Source: Ixodes scapularis
Lineage: Eukaryota > Arthropoda > Arachnida > Ixodida > Ixodidae
NCBI RefSeq assembly: GCF_016920785.2
Contig: NW_024609846.1
Location: forward strand, 83,275,816 to 83,339,815
Reading direction: 5' to 3'
DNA: 64,000 nt
Shown: positions 38,753 through 49,917 of the stretch, one piece after another
Layout: the number at the start of each line of letters is the position of its first letter
Position numbering within the stretch: the stretch's first letter is position 1
The notes under the pieces: model-generated
Database searches by the model: none
The model's input: the letters and a program-made list of their open reading frames with translations, nothing else
What the model was told of the DNA's origin: nothing
Program-made: the position numbers and the translations under genes

Positions 38753-39593
38753 CGATTTGTTTTCCACGCATTAATTAGGATCGGCTATTTCCATCATCCT
38801 AGCGATTGGGCTCAAGCCACTACCCGAATTCATGTTGAGGCATTGATTGTCACGAGCCAAAATCAAATGCCTACGCAGTCTTTGTGTCCAGTGGCGTACC
38901 AACTTGTTTTTGAGTGGGGGGGGGCTAGCCAGACCCTCCCTCCCCCCCCCCCCCCCCCCTCACCCTGGGTCGCATATTTTTACTAGTGATGGGCCGAATT
39001 TTTGCCGAATCGAAAATTCTGCGCAACTTTTGCCGAACTTTTCTAAAGATTTGGCAGTGATTCGTCAAAAATACAATGTTACCAGACTTAACATTAATAT
39101 TTTGTTTTTTTCTCACAAAAAACATTTTGTTTTTTTCTTCTTAAAATAAATACAACATGTAGTACCTATTGAAACAGTTATTACTAAATAAGGTGATATT
39201 CTACCAGATAAGTGTATCGACGTCGCTTTTGTGTGTTTACTGGCAATTTTAGTGTTTGCTTGCAGAAAGTGGCGTGACAATGAGGTTGGGTAGTAGCCGG
39301 CACAGTCACGAATCACGCTACGAGAGTTTTGATTTTGAGGCTTCATCAGCGCACGCCTGCAAGTGCGTTTATAATGTTAAAATAAAGGCAATCACTGTGC
39401 TTTTACTCTCTCGAAAGTCACCGTTTCGTGCGCGAAAACGAATGCAACGGTTGCTGAGCCTTCACCAGAAGAGATAACAATATTGTAAATATGCATGTTT
39501 TTCGATCTGAGTCACTTGACGTCAGCTTATCATAAGAGTATGCGTTCCATATTCGCTACGTGCCGTTTTTAACCCTTAAAATTCCGGTTTCTG
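38753..39593. other. Repeat debris, poly(C)
   Basis: 38815-38890 matches the inverse of 34868-34945. CAGTGGCGTACCAA followed by G and C runs (C run 38942-38959) resembles the terminus of G-tract hAT-like elements. No gene. Confidence 0.45.
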
Positions 39594-41612
39594 GTGTTAG
39601 GCAACAGATGGACGTTTAGGTTGGAATGTCGAATGTGCAACGTCGGGCATGATAGTTCTCTGTTTAACGAATACTTTTCATCAGTGTTTACTAACGAGTG
39701 CTTGGATTCCGTCCCCACTCTCCCTGAAGAGCTTTACGAGCGCTTGCATCCTATTAACGTTAACTCCGCCGGTATTAAAAAATTTATTGATGGTCTAAAA
39801 CTTACTTCGTCCGCTGGAACCAATAACATCAACTCTAAAATTAAAAAAAAAAAACAAAAAAAAAACATCAGTGTTATTTCTCGTGACTATTTGAAACTCA
39901 TCTTTAATCAGTCCTTATCTCAAAGCTGTCTTCCATTTGACTGGAAGGTGGGAAGGGCAATCCCAGTCTTTAAACAGGGCAGCCGCTCTTTCGCATCTAA
40001 TTATCGCCCTATTTCTTTTACTTAAATTTCTTGCAAACTACTTGAGCATATCCTCTACTCCAATATGATGAGGCACCTATCATCCCATTCTTTTTTCTTT
40101 AAACAGCAGCATGGTTTTCAAAAGGTACCTTCCTGCGAAACACACCTCTGTGTATTCATCCATAACTTGCACACTATCCTTGAATGCCATGTCCAGACTG
40201 ACGCAGCTTTTCTTGATTTTTCCAACGCGTTCCACCGTGTCCCCCATCAACGCCTTCCTTCTAAACTATCATATCTTTGTCTCGTCCAATAACCGTTTGC
40301 ATGGATTCGTGACTTTCTTTTTTTTCCGTGTACAGCTCACGTTAGGGTGACCACCTCCCGGCAGGCGAAATGCGGGACACCCTGAACGGGGGGGGGGGGG
40401 GGGGGGGGGAGGGGGGGGGGAGGGGGGGGGGAGGGGGGGGGAGAGAGAGAGAGAGAGGAGAGGGAGAGAGGAGAGGGAGAGGAGAGGAAGAGGGAGTTGG
40501 GAGAAGTAAAAGGAGGACGGTATTTTCAAAAATCAAGAAAAAAAGTATTTAAAAGAATTCACCATCACGCGCACTCCGATATCCTGTGCTCTCCGAAATC
40601 GTATTTTACACCTGAAAATTGTGTGGCGGCAATTAAGCTAAAATAATTTTCATTCACAGTGATATATTTTTGTGTAATTGTATTGGTAAATATTTTATTA
40701 TGGGTGTCTAAGTTGAATCCATAAAACTTTGCCTGCAGCAGACCCCAAATGCATGGAAGGGAGATAAGAAATAGTAAATCTTTTTCGGCTTATTGTTTCC
40801 TGTGGATACTTACTCTTATACTAACATGCTCTTACACAAAATTAGAATCTTATGTGTTTTTGTTTTTTATTACCCTCGTGAGTTGCAGGTTTTTTTGTCT
40901 TGTGTGGCCGTCTTTACTAAAAAGAAAAGCTTTTCACAACAACCCTTTTGCATGACACAGTATGATTTGCAAATAATTATAATAGTTTATTTTTCAACTT
41001 TGGCGAGCAATTTTCGCTCGCAATATTTTTCCATCAAGGGGAGAGGCACAACGGCACATGCGCGTCTATTTCCTGCAAAAACGACGGTCGCTCCTCGCAG
41101 TGCTTGTATAGAAAATGGCATACCATCGACCATCGATATTCACATGTTTATCAGCGACCTCCGCGCTACCCCGCGGCCCGTTCTTCAGAAGCGCCATAAT
41201 TTGCGTAGTGAATGCTACGACAATGTGAAATGCGGGTCATTTTAAAGATTTTGGTATTTCTTGCGGGACGCGGGACACGCGCTCTCAATGCGGGACAGTC
41301 CCGCGAGTCGCCGGACGGGTGGTCACCCTAGCTCACGTCCATTAATGATTATGAGTAAATGCATCTTCTGGTGTTCCCCAGGGGTTCGTACTCGGGCCTT
41401 TACTCTTTTAATATTTATTAATGACATTCCCATTGGTTCAAAAATACGCCTTTTCGCCGACGACTGCGTCATCTATAACGAAGTAACTTGTGTGCAAAAT
41501 AATAACCAGGTTCAGGAAGATCTAGATAAAATTAACAATTGGTGCAAAGAGTGGATGATTTCATTAAACAAGTCTAAATGCAAACTGATTTTTGGGGTCC
41601 GATCTGATTGAG
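39594..41612 (+). pseudogene. CR1/Jockey-type LINE RT, split by hAT insertion
   Basis: The left half (39594-40342) reads LFNEYFSSVFTNECLD, then IPVFKQGSRSFASNYRPIS and DFSNAFHRVPHQRL: RT blocks with a stop at 40023. The right half (41339-41612) reads IFINDIPIGSKIRLFADDCV with the catalytic FADD, then WCKEWMISLNKSKCKL. The hAT-like element separates them. Excising it with one 8-bp duplication gives a continuous frame RVQLT-SIND. A poly(A)-rich patch encodes KKKKQKK near 39840. Confidence 0.8.
40343..41330. mobile_element. Non-autonomous hAT-like element, copy 2
   Basis: The same 13-bp TIRs as the 16.9 kb copy (TAGGGTGACCACC), 988 bp, with a perfect 8-bp duplication GCTCACGT at 40335-40342 and 41331-41338. 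It carries the G run (from 40388) expanded by G/A repeats and the same interior (GTGTGGCGGCAATTAAGCTA). Neither copy has a transposase. Confidence 0.9.
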
Positions 41613-41739
41613 GCCGCTACTGTGTAAGACTAACATCTGATCTTTCCTGGAATAACCACATTGTCATTAAAGCCATTACTGCCGATTCATTTAGAACTCT
41701 TTGACTAATCAGACGTAACTTAAGGGGGGCGCATGCACC

Positions 41740-42065
41740 CCCCCCCCCCCCCGTACACGCCGCTTTATGGCGTCCAGTCGGCAACCCAAGCACCGCTGTC
41801 CCCCATGGACTTCCGTAAATAGAGTCCCATGAGATGTTGTTCAGCGATGTTAAATTTCGTCAACAACATTCGTTTTTTTTTGTTTTGTTTTCTTTTTCAG
41901 TGTTAATCGTAAAAAAAGAAATGTCGTAAATATCGCCAAATGCCTAAAAAAAAACAAAATGTTCGAGGAAAAAAAAATAACAGAAGTAAGCCCACATCAT
42001 AAATAGAACTGGGTCTGATACGTATGAGGCAGACATCTTACCACTAAGTTACGCTACCTCTTCGG
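41740..42065 (-). mobile_element. tRNA-Met-like SINE, reverse orientation
   Basis: On the minus strand near 42065-42010 a tRNA-like head has an A box (TAGCGTAACTTAGTGG), a Met-like anticodon loop CTCATAC and a degenerate B box (CAGACCCAGTTC). Its body runs left through T/A-rich sequence; the left end is uncertain and a C run lies at 41740-41752. Confidence 0.5.
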
Positions 42066-43124
42066 AAACTCGCATTGTATCCGCTGCCTATGTTGACGGT
42101 GGCAGCGCCTATCTCCACGAACCAGCAAATCCGGCGTGAGCGCCGTTGCTAGGGTTTGTATCGCCTGCGCGTTAAAAACATGCCCGCACGGGTCGGGGGG
42201 CAGTATACCTTTGGTATTCCTTGGGCGTCGCCGGCCAGTGTTTGCCCTGCCCAGTGGCGGCCGTTTCAGGGGGGGCAAAACACATGTCTTGCACCCCCAC
42301 TCTGGGAACTGGGGGGGGGGGGGGGGGTGCAAGCGCCCGCCTTGCCTCCCCGATTGGTACGCCCATGTTTGTGTCCACTGTGTCATCGGTATTTAAGTCT
42401 CGTCACAGCATGGATCGCATAGCTTGATGACGCACTCCTGGGGGTCGCATTGTTCTCTTATTCTTGGAATTCTACCATGACGAAGACGCTTCTTGGTCAG
42501 TGGCATTGCGTTCGAGCATTCTTGTGTCCAACTAGTGCCAGTAAGCTGGTGTAAAGTGAGAAAAGGTCCTACTTACTATCGTTGCACAGCCCTTTAAGGA
42601 AAAAAAAATCAATTTAGAACGAAATATTGACTCTCGTGGTTCTATTTGTTCGATCTTCCCAATGGCACTGATTTTTCTTTTTTACGTACTGGAATCAGAA
42701 CGTCTTAACTCGACGTTAGTTAGCAGGAAAATACATATATCTTTTTATTTGTAACTTTTTTTTTGAGGCAAGTATGATCCATGATAATCTCACAAAGCAA
42801 AATACGCCCGATAGCAGCAGATTTATGGTAATTTACAATGTCAGAGCATGCGAAACTAATTTAAGAATTATTTTAAGGGAAGGAAATTCATTTAAATCTC
42901 ACTGTATGAATAACAAAGCACCTGGGCACCTTACCGACGCTGTGCATGGTGCTCGTGCTCGCACGTGTGGGATATCAGTTGGTACGCTATGCTTTTAATT
43001 GTGCTTACCTGTACTGTGCTATGTACTGCCAATGGGTGACACAGTATACGAGCTTATTCAAAGAACCGTGGATTGCCATTACTCTTGATTTAATAATAAT
43101 AATAATTTTATTAAAAAAATTGTT
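42066..43124. other. G-tract element remnant; no gene
   Basis: CCAGTGGCGGCCGTTTCAGG at about 42251, followed by G runs (42311-42327) and GCAAAACACATGTCTTGCAC, looks like an end of a poly(G) MITE. The remainder is AT-rich, ending in TAA repeats. Confidence 0.4.
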
Positions 43125-43485
43125 CGAAGGTGACGGAAAAAGACACCAGGGGGCCGAGCGAAGCAGAATTGCTCCACATGGGCTCCTGCCCTTTTTAGGC
43201 AGTTAACGCGAAAGTACCAAAATATCCTTATAATCTTCAGTGTCATTCAATTCACCAAGAAAAGCGGCACCGAGGGATACCACAGCTGCACAAGTGAGTG
43301 AATTTTTCGGCCAAATTTCCACCTTGGAAAGATCTACCTCGTATGCGGAGAGCTAAGCCTCACCAGGAATACAAGCGGTCGCCATCTTGGCTATACTCGA
43401 ACACGGGGCACCCGCCGAGAGAAAGAAATAAGCGAGACCCAACGCCGAAACCCGCTTTGCGCGCGGGCCTTCGGGCCCCGCAAGC

Positions 43486-45297
43486 ATGATACAAACGCAA
43501 GTAACAAAGCAGGGAATGAACAACGAGATAGACATGGAGAACAGCGCGAGTACCAGAACGAGCGGCACGCACATGGAGTTCGATGAAAACAGCGGCAGGA
43601 CGCTGAGCCAGCCTGGCCCGTGGTACGAAGTTCTCAAAGAAAGAAAAAGCCAGAAAACAGCGGATGAGAACCGCATAAAAGGAAGCAGCAAGGCGAACAG
43701 CGCCCAGAATCTAAAAGAAGATACGAGTGGGCTGACCAACCCAAAGATGCAACCGACCAACAACCAACTGCAGCAACAGCGACGCGGGGACGGAAGAACC
43801 CGCGGAGGCAACAACACGCCACCAAGGAAACGCATGTTGCCACCATTACCAGAGGATGAATACAAGGTAGTATACAGACCAAGAACGGGCCTCAAGCTTT
43901 CTTCGTGGTCTGATAAAAGCCTCACGCAAGGCATCGCCACAGCAGGCGGTTTTCCATTCAAAGACTTCTACTCGAATGTGACGATCCAGACGCAATGGGC
44001 TCAGAACTTGATCATCGCAAGTACTGCGGACGAGGACTACGCCATGAAGCTGAGCATGATCACCCAGATACAGCTAGGCGCGGCCTTGTACGAACTCATG
44101 CCTTACCTAAAACCGCTCCCGGGCACCGTACGAGGAGTGGTGCACGGAATAGAAGCAGGAACAACAGAAGAGGAACTTAAAGAACTTATCTCAGTCAACG
44201 GCTACAGCATTCTGCACGCAAGAATGCTCGGAAAATCCAGCTCGGCGCTACTCACGTTTGAGGGACCGCACGTGCCATTCTACGTGAAAGCGGGTAGCGT
44301 GTTCACCCGATGCCGGCCCCACCGCAGATCCGTGCAGTACTGCAGAGCCTGCGGGAATGTCGGCCACAGACAGGACGTCTGTCCCAACCCGGACACAAAC
44401 AGGTGCAACCGATGCGGAGCGGAAAATCCTCAAGACAATCACGAGTGTCAGCCTAAGTGCAAGCTGTGCTACCAACCCCACGAAACGGCAAGCAAGGAAT
44501 GCCAGAAACGACTCAAACCAAGTCCCCCACCGTTACACGTAAGGGAAAGAAGCAAATCGCAAAGTAAACAAGCCGCTTGGACGGGAGGTGCAAACGACCG
44601 CCCTTTCGAGCAGCAGCAACGGACGTCATTGCCGCAGGACAGAGTGGTGAGCTGGCCCCAGCTGGGGTCCCACTCTCCCAATGCTCCAGACCCATTTCCC
44701 CCACTGCCGGTCACGCAGCAGGATTCAAGTAACGCACATTTCGAGCAGACCATAGACACACTTAAGAAACAGAACGCGGAGCTTATCTGGCGCTTAGAAA
44801 ACAACGAAAAAAAAGCGAAGGCTAGGGAACAGGCCCTAGAGCAGAAACTGCAACAGTTTATAGAGCAGATGCAGAAACAGCAGCAACAACTGCCGCAAAT
44901 ACCGCCGCGAGCTCCGACACCTCTGCCGGAGGACCTCGAACAAAAAATGGAATATCACATGAACAAATTAGATGAGAGGATCGATCAGAAGATTGATCAG
45001 ACAATGAGCCAGATGACAAAAGCAGTTGAACATAAAATGAGCAAAATGATGGAAACCGTGAATAAGGTCTTTGAAAACGTTAATCCAACCATCATCCAAA
45101 TGAGTACGACCCTCAACGCCAAGATTGATCGAATGGGGGAGACCCTCAATGCCCAGATGGGCAAGATGGGTGATGAGCTCAACCAACGTATTTCCGACCT
45201 TGAGAAGGAAAGGGAACAAGCCCGAAAGAAGCCGAAAACGTCGCCAGGAGGGGATGCGCTGACAGAAGAAACGATCAGAACCCACAATGGAGAGTAA
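43486..45297 (+). CDS. LINE ORF1, zinc-knuckle RNA-binding protein
   Basis: 603 codons, uninterrupted. The N-terminal third is polar and Gln/Asn-rich (TNNQLQQQRRGDG). The middle (about residues 120-280) is a folded region starting at PLPEDEYKVVYRPRTGLKLS. Three Cys/His knuckles follow at about 286-345: CRACGNVGHRQDVC, CNRCGAENPQDNHEC and CKLCYQPHETASKEC. After a Pro/Gln-rich stretch, residues about 415-590 are heptad-like with repeated MxxxMxxxxN patterns, a probable coiled coil for multimerisation. The product should bind element RNA and form the retrotransposition particle. It is the only full-length open LINE frame in the window, so the copy is young. ATG 43486 is preceded by other possible starts, which I cannot exclude. 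Confidence 0.85.
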   Translation: MIQTQVTKQGMNNEIDMENSASTRTSGTHMEFDENSGRTLSQPGPWYEVLKERKSQKTADENRIKGSSKANSAQNLKEDTSGLTNPKMQPTNNQLQQQRRGDGRTRGGNNTPPRKRMLPPLPEDEYKVVYRPRTGLKLSSWSDKSLTQGIATAGGFPFKDFYSNVTIQTQWAQNLIIASTADEDYAMKLSMITQIQLGAALYELMPYLKPLPGTVRGVVHGIEAGTTEEELKELISVNGYSILHARMLGKSSSALLTFEGPHVPFYVKAGSVFTRCRPHRRSVQYCRACGNVGHRQDVCPNPDTNRCNRCGAENPQDNHECQPKCKLCYQPHETASKECQKRLKPSPPPLHVRERSKSQSKQAAWTGGANDRPFEQQQRTSLPQDRVVSWPQLGSHSPNAPDPFPPLPVTQQDSSNAHFEQTIDTLKKQNAELIWRLENNEKKAKAREQALEQKLQQFIEQMQKQQQQLPQIPPRAPTPLPEDLEQKMEYHMNKLDERIDQKIDQTMSQMTKAVEHKMSKMMETVNKVFENVNPTIIQMSTTLNAKIDRMGETLNAQMGKMGDELNQRISDLEKEREQARKKPKTSPGGDALTEETIRTHNGE

Positions 45298-48200
45298 AGA
45301 GACGGGAAAGAAAGACGCGGCCCAAATCCTCAAAATCTGGCAGTGGAATTGCCGATCGATTAACCGGAAAAGACAAAATCTACTACAATTTATCAGCCTT
45401 CATCAACCGGATATCATCGCGCTACAAGAAACAGAAAAAGACACCATAAAGATACGGGGCTACGAGACACACATAGCCGAAGGAAAAAACCGGACAGCCA
45501 TCCTCACCAAGAAACACCACACAACACAACAACACCAAATCGGCCACAGAATTGAGCACACTTTGATAGAGATGATACCACAAAAGTAGACATTACAGAG
45601 TCTATTTATCCTGAATGTTTACAGCCCGCCCTCGGACAACCTAAGGGACTTGGACAAGTTCCTGAGGGAGGTAAAGAAAGTTACCAAAGGGCAGAAGATA
45701 CTCGTAGTTGGGGACTTCAACGCACCGCATGTAGCGTGGGGATACCACAAAACCAACAAGAAGGGCACGGATGTGCACAACGCGGCTCAGCACCACCAAC
45801 TGACGCTGTGGAACGACCCTCAGTGTCCAACCAGGATTGGAAACAGCATCTCCAGGGACCCAAGCCCCGACTTAACTTTCTCGAAGGGCATACGGCAAAT
45901 CGAATGGACAAGGCTGGAAGAAACCCTAGGAAGCGATCACTATATAATTCAAACCGAACTCCGACACAACAAGACTCCATTGAGAACGGGACAAGCGAAG
46001 ATCACGGACTGGACCGCGTTCCGAAAGGTGGAACACCCAGCGGACATGGACGATATTGAAGAATGGACCAGGCAAGTGATGGAAGAGGTAACCAAGCACA
46101 CAAAGACGATACAACTCACTTCGGACAACCCCGAAGTTGACCCGCACTTACTCCACATCTGGGAGGCCCGACAGGGCCTCCTAAAAAGATGGAAGAAACA
46201 AAAGAGAAACCGCAAGCTCAAGGTCCGCATTGCCCTGTTGACCAGGGAAGCTGAGGAGTACGCAGAGAAACTCGGAATACAAAACTGGAATCAGCTATGC
46301 GACCGGCTACAGGGTACCCTGAGCAATCGCAAAACATGGGCAATACTTAGGTCGCTGCTGGCAAAGACCGAGTCAAAGAAGGTCACGTGCCAACATATTC
46401 AACGCCTCATCCACAACTATCAGGGTTCAGAGGAAGACGTGCTCGAAGCCATCACTGAAAAATACATTGGCAACCAACAACAACAGACGACGACGATCAC
46501 TCACCTGGACTACGAGGGAAAATCCAACCCAGAGTTGGATCAACCCTTCAGCAGGGCAGAGATAGTGGCGGCGCTCAGGAACTTGACGAGAAACACGACC
46601 CCAGGAAGGGACAGAGTTAACAACAAGACGCTCCGTAACCTGGACGACAGAGCCACGGAGTGTCTCCTTAAGCACATCAATGAGAGCTGGGAGACCGGGA
46701 AGATACCGGCATGCTGGAAACACGCGGATGTGACAATGATCCCAAAACCGGGCAAACCGATCACTGTGCAGAACCTGAGACCAATATCCCTCACATCGTG
46801 TGTGGGAAAGCTATTCGAGCACATGGTACACAACAGATTATCCCCGTATCTCGAGGAGAACGAATTCCTCCCTAACACGATGTTTGGATTCAGACCTCTC
46901 CTATCGACCCAAGACATCCTTCTTCAACTCAAAGAGGATGTAATAGACAACCTCAGCACGCAGCACAAGAGCGCAATTCTAGCATTGGACGTCAAAGGGG
47001 CGTTTGACAACATCTCCCACAGTGCGGTGCTAGACAGCTTACAAAGGACAAACTGCGGCCAAAAGACTTACAATTTCGTCCGTGACTTTCTCACAGACCG
47101 GACAGCGACCATAGGCCTGGGAAACCTAAGGACCGAACAGATCAAGGCTCCACAAAAGGGAACCCCTCAGGGATCGGTGATCTCGCCGTTGCTTTTCAAT
47201 ATTGCAATGAGGGGTCTACCGCTCCTTCTAAAAGACATTAAAGGTCTCAGCCATGCAATCTACGCGGACGACCTTACCATATGGACGACGTCGGGGTCGG
47301 CAGGAATGCAGCAAGACGCTCTGCAAGAAGCGGTGAACAGGACCGAGAGATATTTGAAAGATTGTGGTCTCTCGTGCGCTCCGGAAAAAATCGCAACTTT
47401 TGGTGCTAAAAAAGAGGGCGAGAGGTCGTCCTCCACCGGAAACACCAGACCCCGTACTAACTCTACATGAAGATAACATCCCACAAGTCGACGTGCTCCG
47501 TGTCCTGGGAGTAGTATTTCAGAAGGATGGTGCAGGGATCGCCACAGTGCAAAAACTCCAAGAAACAGTCACACAAGTTACGCACCTAGTAAAACGGGTA
47601 ACAAACAGAAACCACGGCCTCAAGGAGCAAGACACTTTGAGAATCATTCAAGCACTCGTCATCAGCAGAATAACGTACGGGACCCCGTATCTGGGGCTCA
47701 AAAACAGCGAGCGCGAGAAGATTAACACACTCATTCGCAAGACATACAAACTGGCCTTGGGGCTTTCCCCAACAACCTCCACAGAGAAACTACTCCGATT
47801 GGGTATACATAACACATGGGAAGAGCTGGCAGAAGCACACAAGGTGAGCCAGGTTGAAAGACTTAAGCTCACCAGTACAGGCAGGGACACCTTAAGAAGA
47901 CTGGGCTACGGAATCGAAGACGAGTCAAGAAGTAAGCAAAGGATTCCATTACAACTAAGAGACAATATCACAGTTGCATCCATTCCTCGCAACATGCATC
48001 CAGAACACAACAAAGAACGACGAATGGCAAGAGTGAGAGCACTGAGAAAGACCTACGAGAGAGACGATGACCGCGTGCGGTACACAGACGCAGCGAAATA
48101 CAAGGGAAAGAAAGCACACGCGATTAGCGTGGTAAACAACAAGGGAGAAGAAATCGCGGCGGCCTCCGTGAGGACCCCAGACACGGACTCAGCAGAGGAG

Positions 48201-48844
48201 ACAGCAATCGCTCTTGCGGCGACGACAGGCAAGGAACTCCTCACGATAATAACAGACTCACAAGCCGCCTGCAGAAATTACCAACTAGGCCGAATATCAC
48301 GATTGGCCCTCGAAACGTTAAAAAAATCAAAGATCCCCCCGAAATAGTCATAGTCTGGACCCCAGGACATGAAACCCTAGCGGGTAATCTAGCGGCGCAT
48401 GCCGCTGCCCGAGAACACTCTCTCCGGGCTACCTCGCTGGGCGACCGTGCTCCAGCGGATACAGACGAGGGCGTTCCAAAAAGATACACCGACATTCTAG
48501 CGCATTACAGACTAGAGAGGAGAACCTACCCTCCCCCACACCCTACAATATCCAGAGAGGACGCCGTGACACTTAGACAGCTACAAACTAACACTTTCCC
48601 GCACGGCACATTATTTCACGCAATGTACCCAACTCAATATGACTACGACTGTAAAAACTGTCGAGTGCCTAACACTCTCTACCATATGGTATGGGAGTGC
48701 ATGCACAACACCTCCATACCCCCCATTTCCCGACCAACCGCGGAGCAGTGGGAGGACCAGCTGACCAGCTTAAAACCTGAGGACCAGTCCCGACTGGTGA
48801 ACAGGGCCAGACTGGCAGCGCGGGACCATGGCATCCTGGACTGA
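45287..48844 (+). CDS. LINE ORF2, endonuclease-RT-RNase H polyprotein (frame broken)
   Basis: ATG at 45287 overlaps the end of ORF1 in ATGGAGAGTAA, which suggests termination-reinitiation coupling. An APE endonuclease starts WQWNCRSINRKRQNLLQF and includes ALQETEKDT, VGDFNAPH and GSDHYII. RT blocks are TPGRDRVNNKTL, NLRPISLTSCVGKL, ALDVKGAFDNISH, GTPQGSVISPLLFNIAM and YADD (47261-47272). RNase H follows with YTDAA, AEETAIALA, ITDSQAA and TPGHETLAGN, carrying all catalytic acids seen in the family. The C-terminus has CKNCRVPNTLYHMVWEC. Defects are an in-frame TAG at 45587-45589, one extra A in the A run at about 47385-47392, and one missing C in the C run at about 48332-48338. About 1,185 codons if uninterrupted. 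Confidence 0.85.
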
Positions 48845-48927
48845 GGCAGCCACCCACCTGGGGACGACCCACAAGCTTTCGTCTGCTCAAGTTATAATAA
48901 AGTTTATTCCTCCTCCTCGAAGGTGAC

Positions 48928-49454
48928 AAGGAAATAAAGCGGTGAAAACAGCTTGACTGGCCCTTAGCCAGCCAAACCAGCAGTGGCGATGCAGGTAGCA
49001 AATAAATCTATACAATGATAACAAAACGCTAGGAACTTATACAATGATAATAATATGACAAATCGAAAACATGAGTGAACTACCACACGAGAGAAACAAC
49101 ACTACGCTAAAGCAATAGTAAAATATAACAACCTGCACAACCGTGAATGCACACAGTACATTCAAACGCAGATTTAAACAAACACAAAAAGAGAAAAAGA
49201 AATGGGTTCAAAACAATTAGCACCCATTATAGGCAATCTGGTTTGAAGCAAACAAATCCCTTAAAATGTTCGCTGATATATTGCTGGAATCAATCTCTTT
49301 TCAACTCGCAGTCGGTAAAGTAAATGGTTGCTGTAATTGAATGTAAATCAATCGCTGAATTCTCCAGATCTCCCGATTACCAGAGGCTTGCAAAATAAAA
49401 TAAATGTAAGGGCGCAAATGAGCTAATGTACATTAAACAGGGTTCAAAAAACCC
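48928..49454. other. No gene seen
   Basis: AT-rich sequence between the LINE and the MARCH exons. Confidence 0.35.
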
Positions 49455-49537
49455 CGAGACTGCAGGTAGCGACACACACTCTGAAAAGTCTCAAAATTTG
49501 AGACTTTTCAGCGTTTGTGTCGTTACCTGCAGTCTCG
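49455..49537. repeat. 83-bp hairpin
   Basis: The left arm begins CGAGACTGCAGGTAGCGACA and the right arm is its inverse with two mismatches; the centre is TCTCAAAATTTGAGA. It is a small foldback element just upstream of the MARCH exon. Confidence 0.8.
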
Positions 49538-49623
49538 TTTTTTTTTCTTAATTATCGCAAAATAATTTTCCGATGCTTTAAAAACAAAAACAAATTGGCG
49601 CTATTCTTTAGATTTTACTTTAG

Positions 49624-49917
49624 CACTGCGCGACTCTCAGAAGTCTTCTTACTCGAGGACCTATTGCATTTCTCGTCCAGTTCCGCTGACCGGGACAGAC
49701 GCAGAGGGAACCAGGGTGGCGAGAGTAGCCGAACCTTCGTCCGGTGGTCCCTCTGCCGGCGGCTCGGTCAGGACAGCGATCGAGAACCATGCCCGCGCGG
49801 CCGTCGCCGTGCGACAATCGAGCCGGGCCTCGCTCACCCACCACCTGGTGTGCAGGTACTGCGGCCTGGACAGCAACCCCGAGCAGATGGTGGCGCCGTG
49901 CAGGTGCAGGAAGCGCA
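49624..49917 (+). CDS. MARCH-like, exon with first RINGv half
   Basis: Open throughout (98 codons plus the first base of a Ser codon). The N-terminal part is Ser/Thr/Arg-rich and of low complexity. The RINGv first half C-x2-C and C-x-C is at the 3' end. Codon A + GT across the junction gives Ser. Confidence 0.65.

Larger units (their letters stand above)
43135..48917 (+). mobile_element. I-clade LINE, full length, nearly intact
   Basis: Bounded by a perfect 10-bp target duplication, CGAAGGTGAC, at 43125-43134 and 48918-48927. A 350-bp 5'UTR with a hairpin-prone GCGCGGGCCTTCGGGCCCCG (near 43460) precedes ORF1; ORF2 follows with an 11-nt overlap. A short 3'UTR contains AATAAAG and ends in TCC repeats. 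ORF2 has one nonsense codon and two single-base frameshifts, both in homopolymers. Confidence 0.9.
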
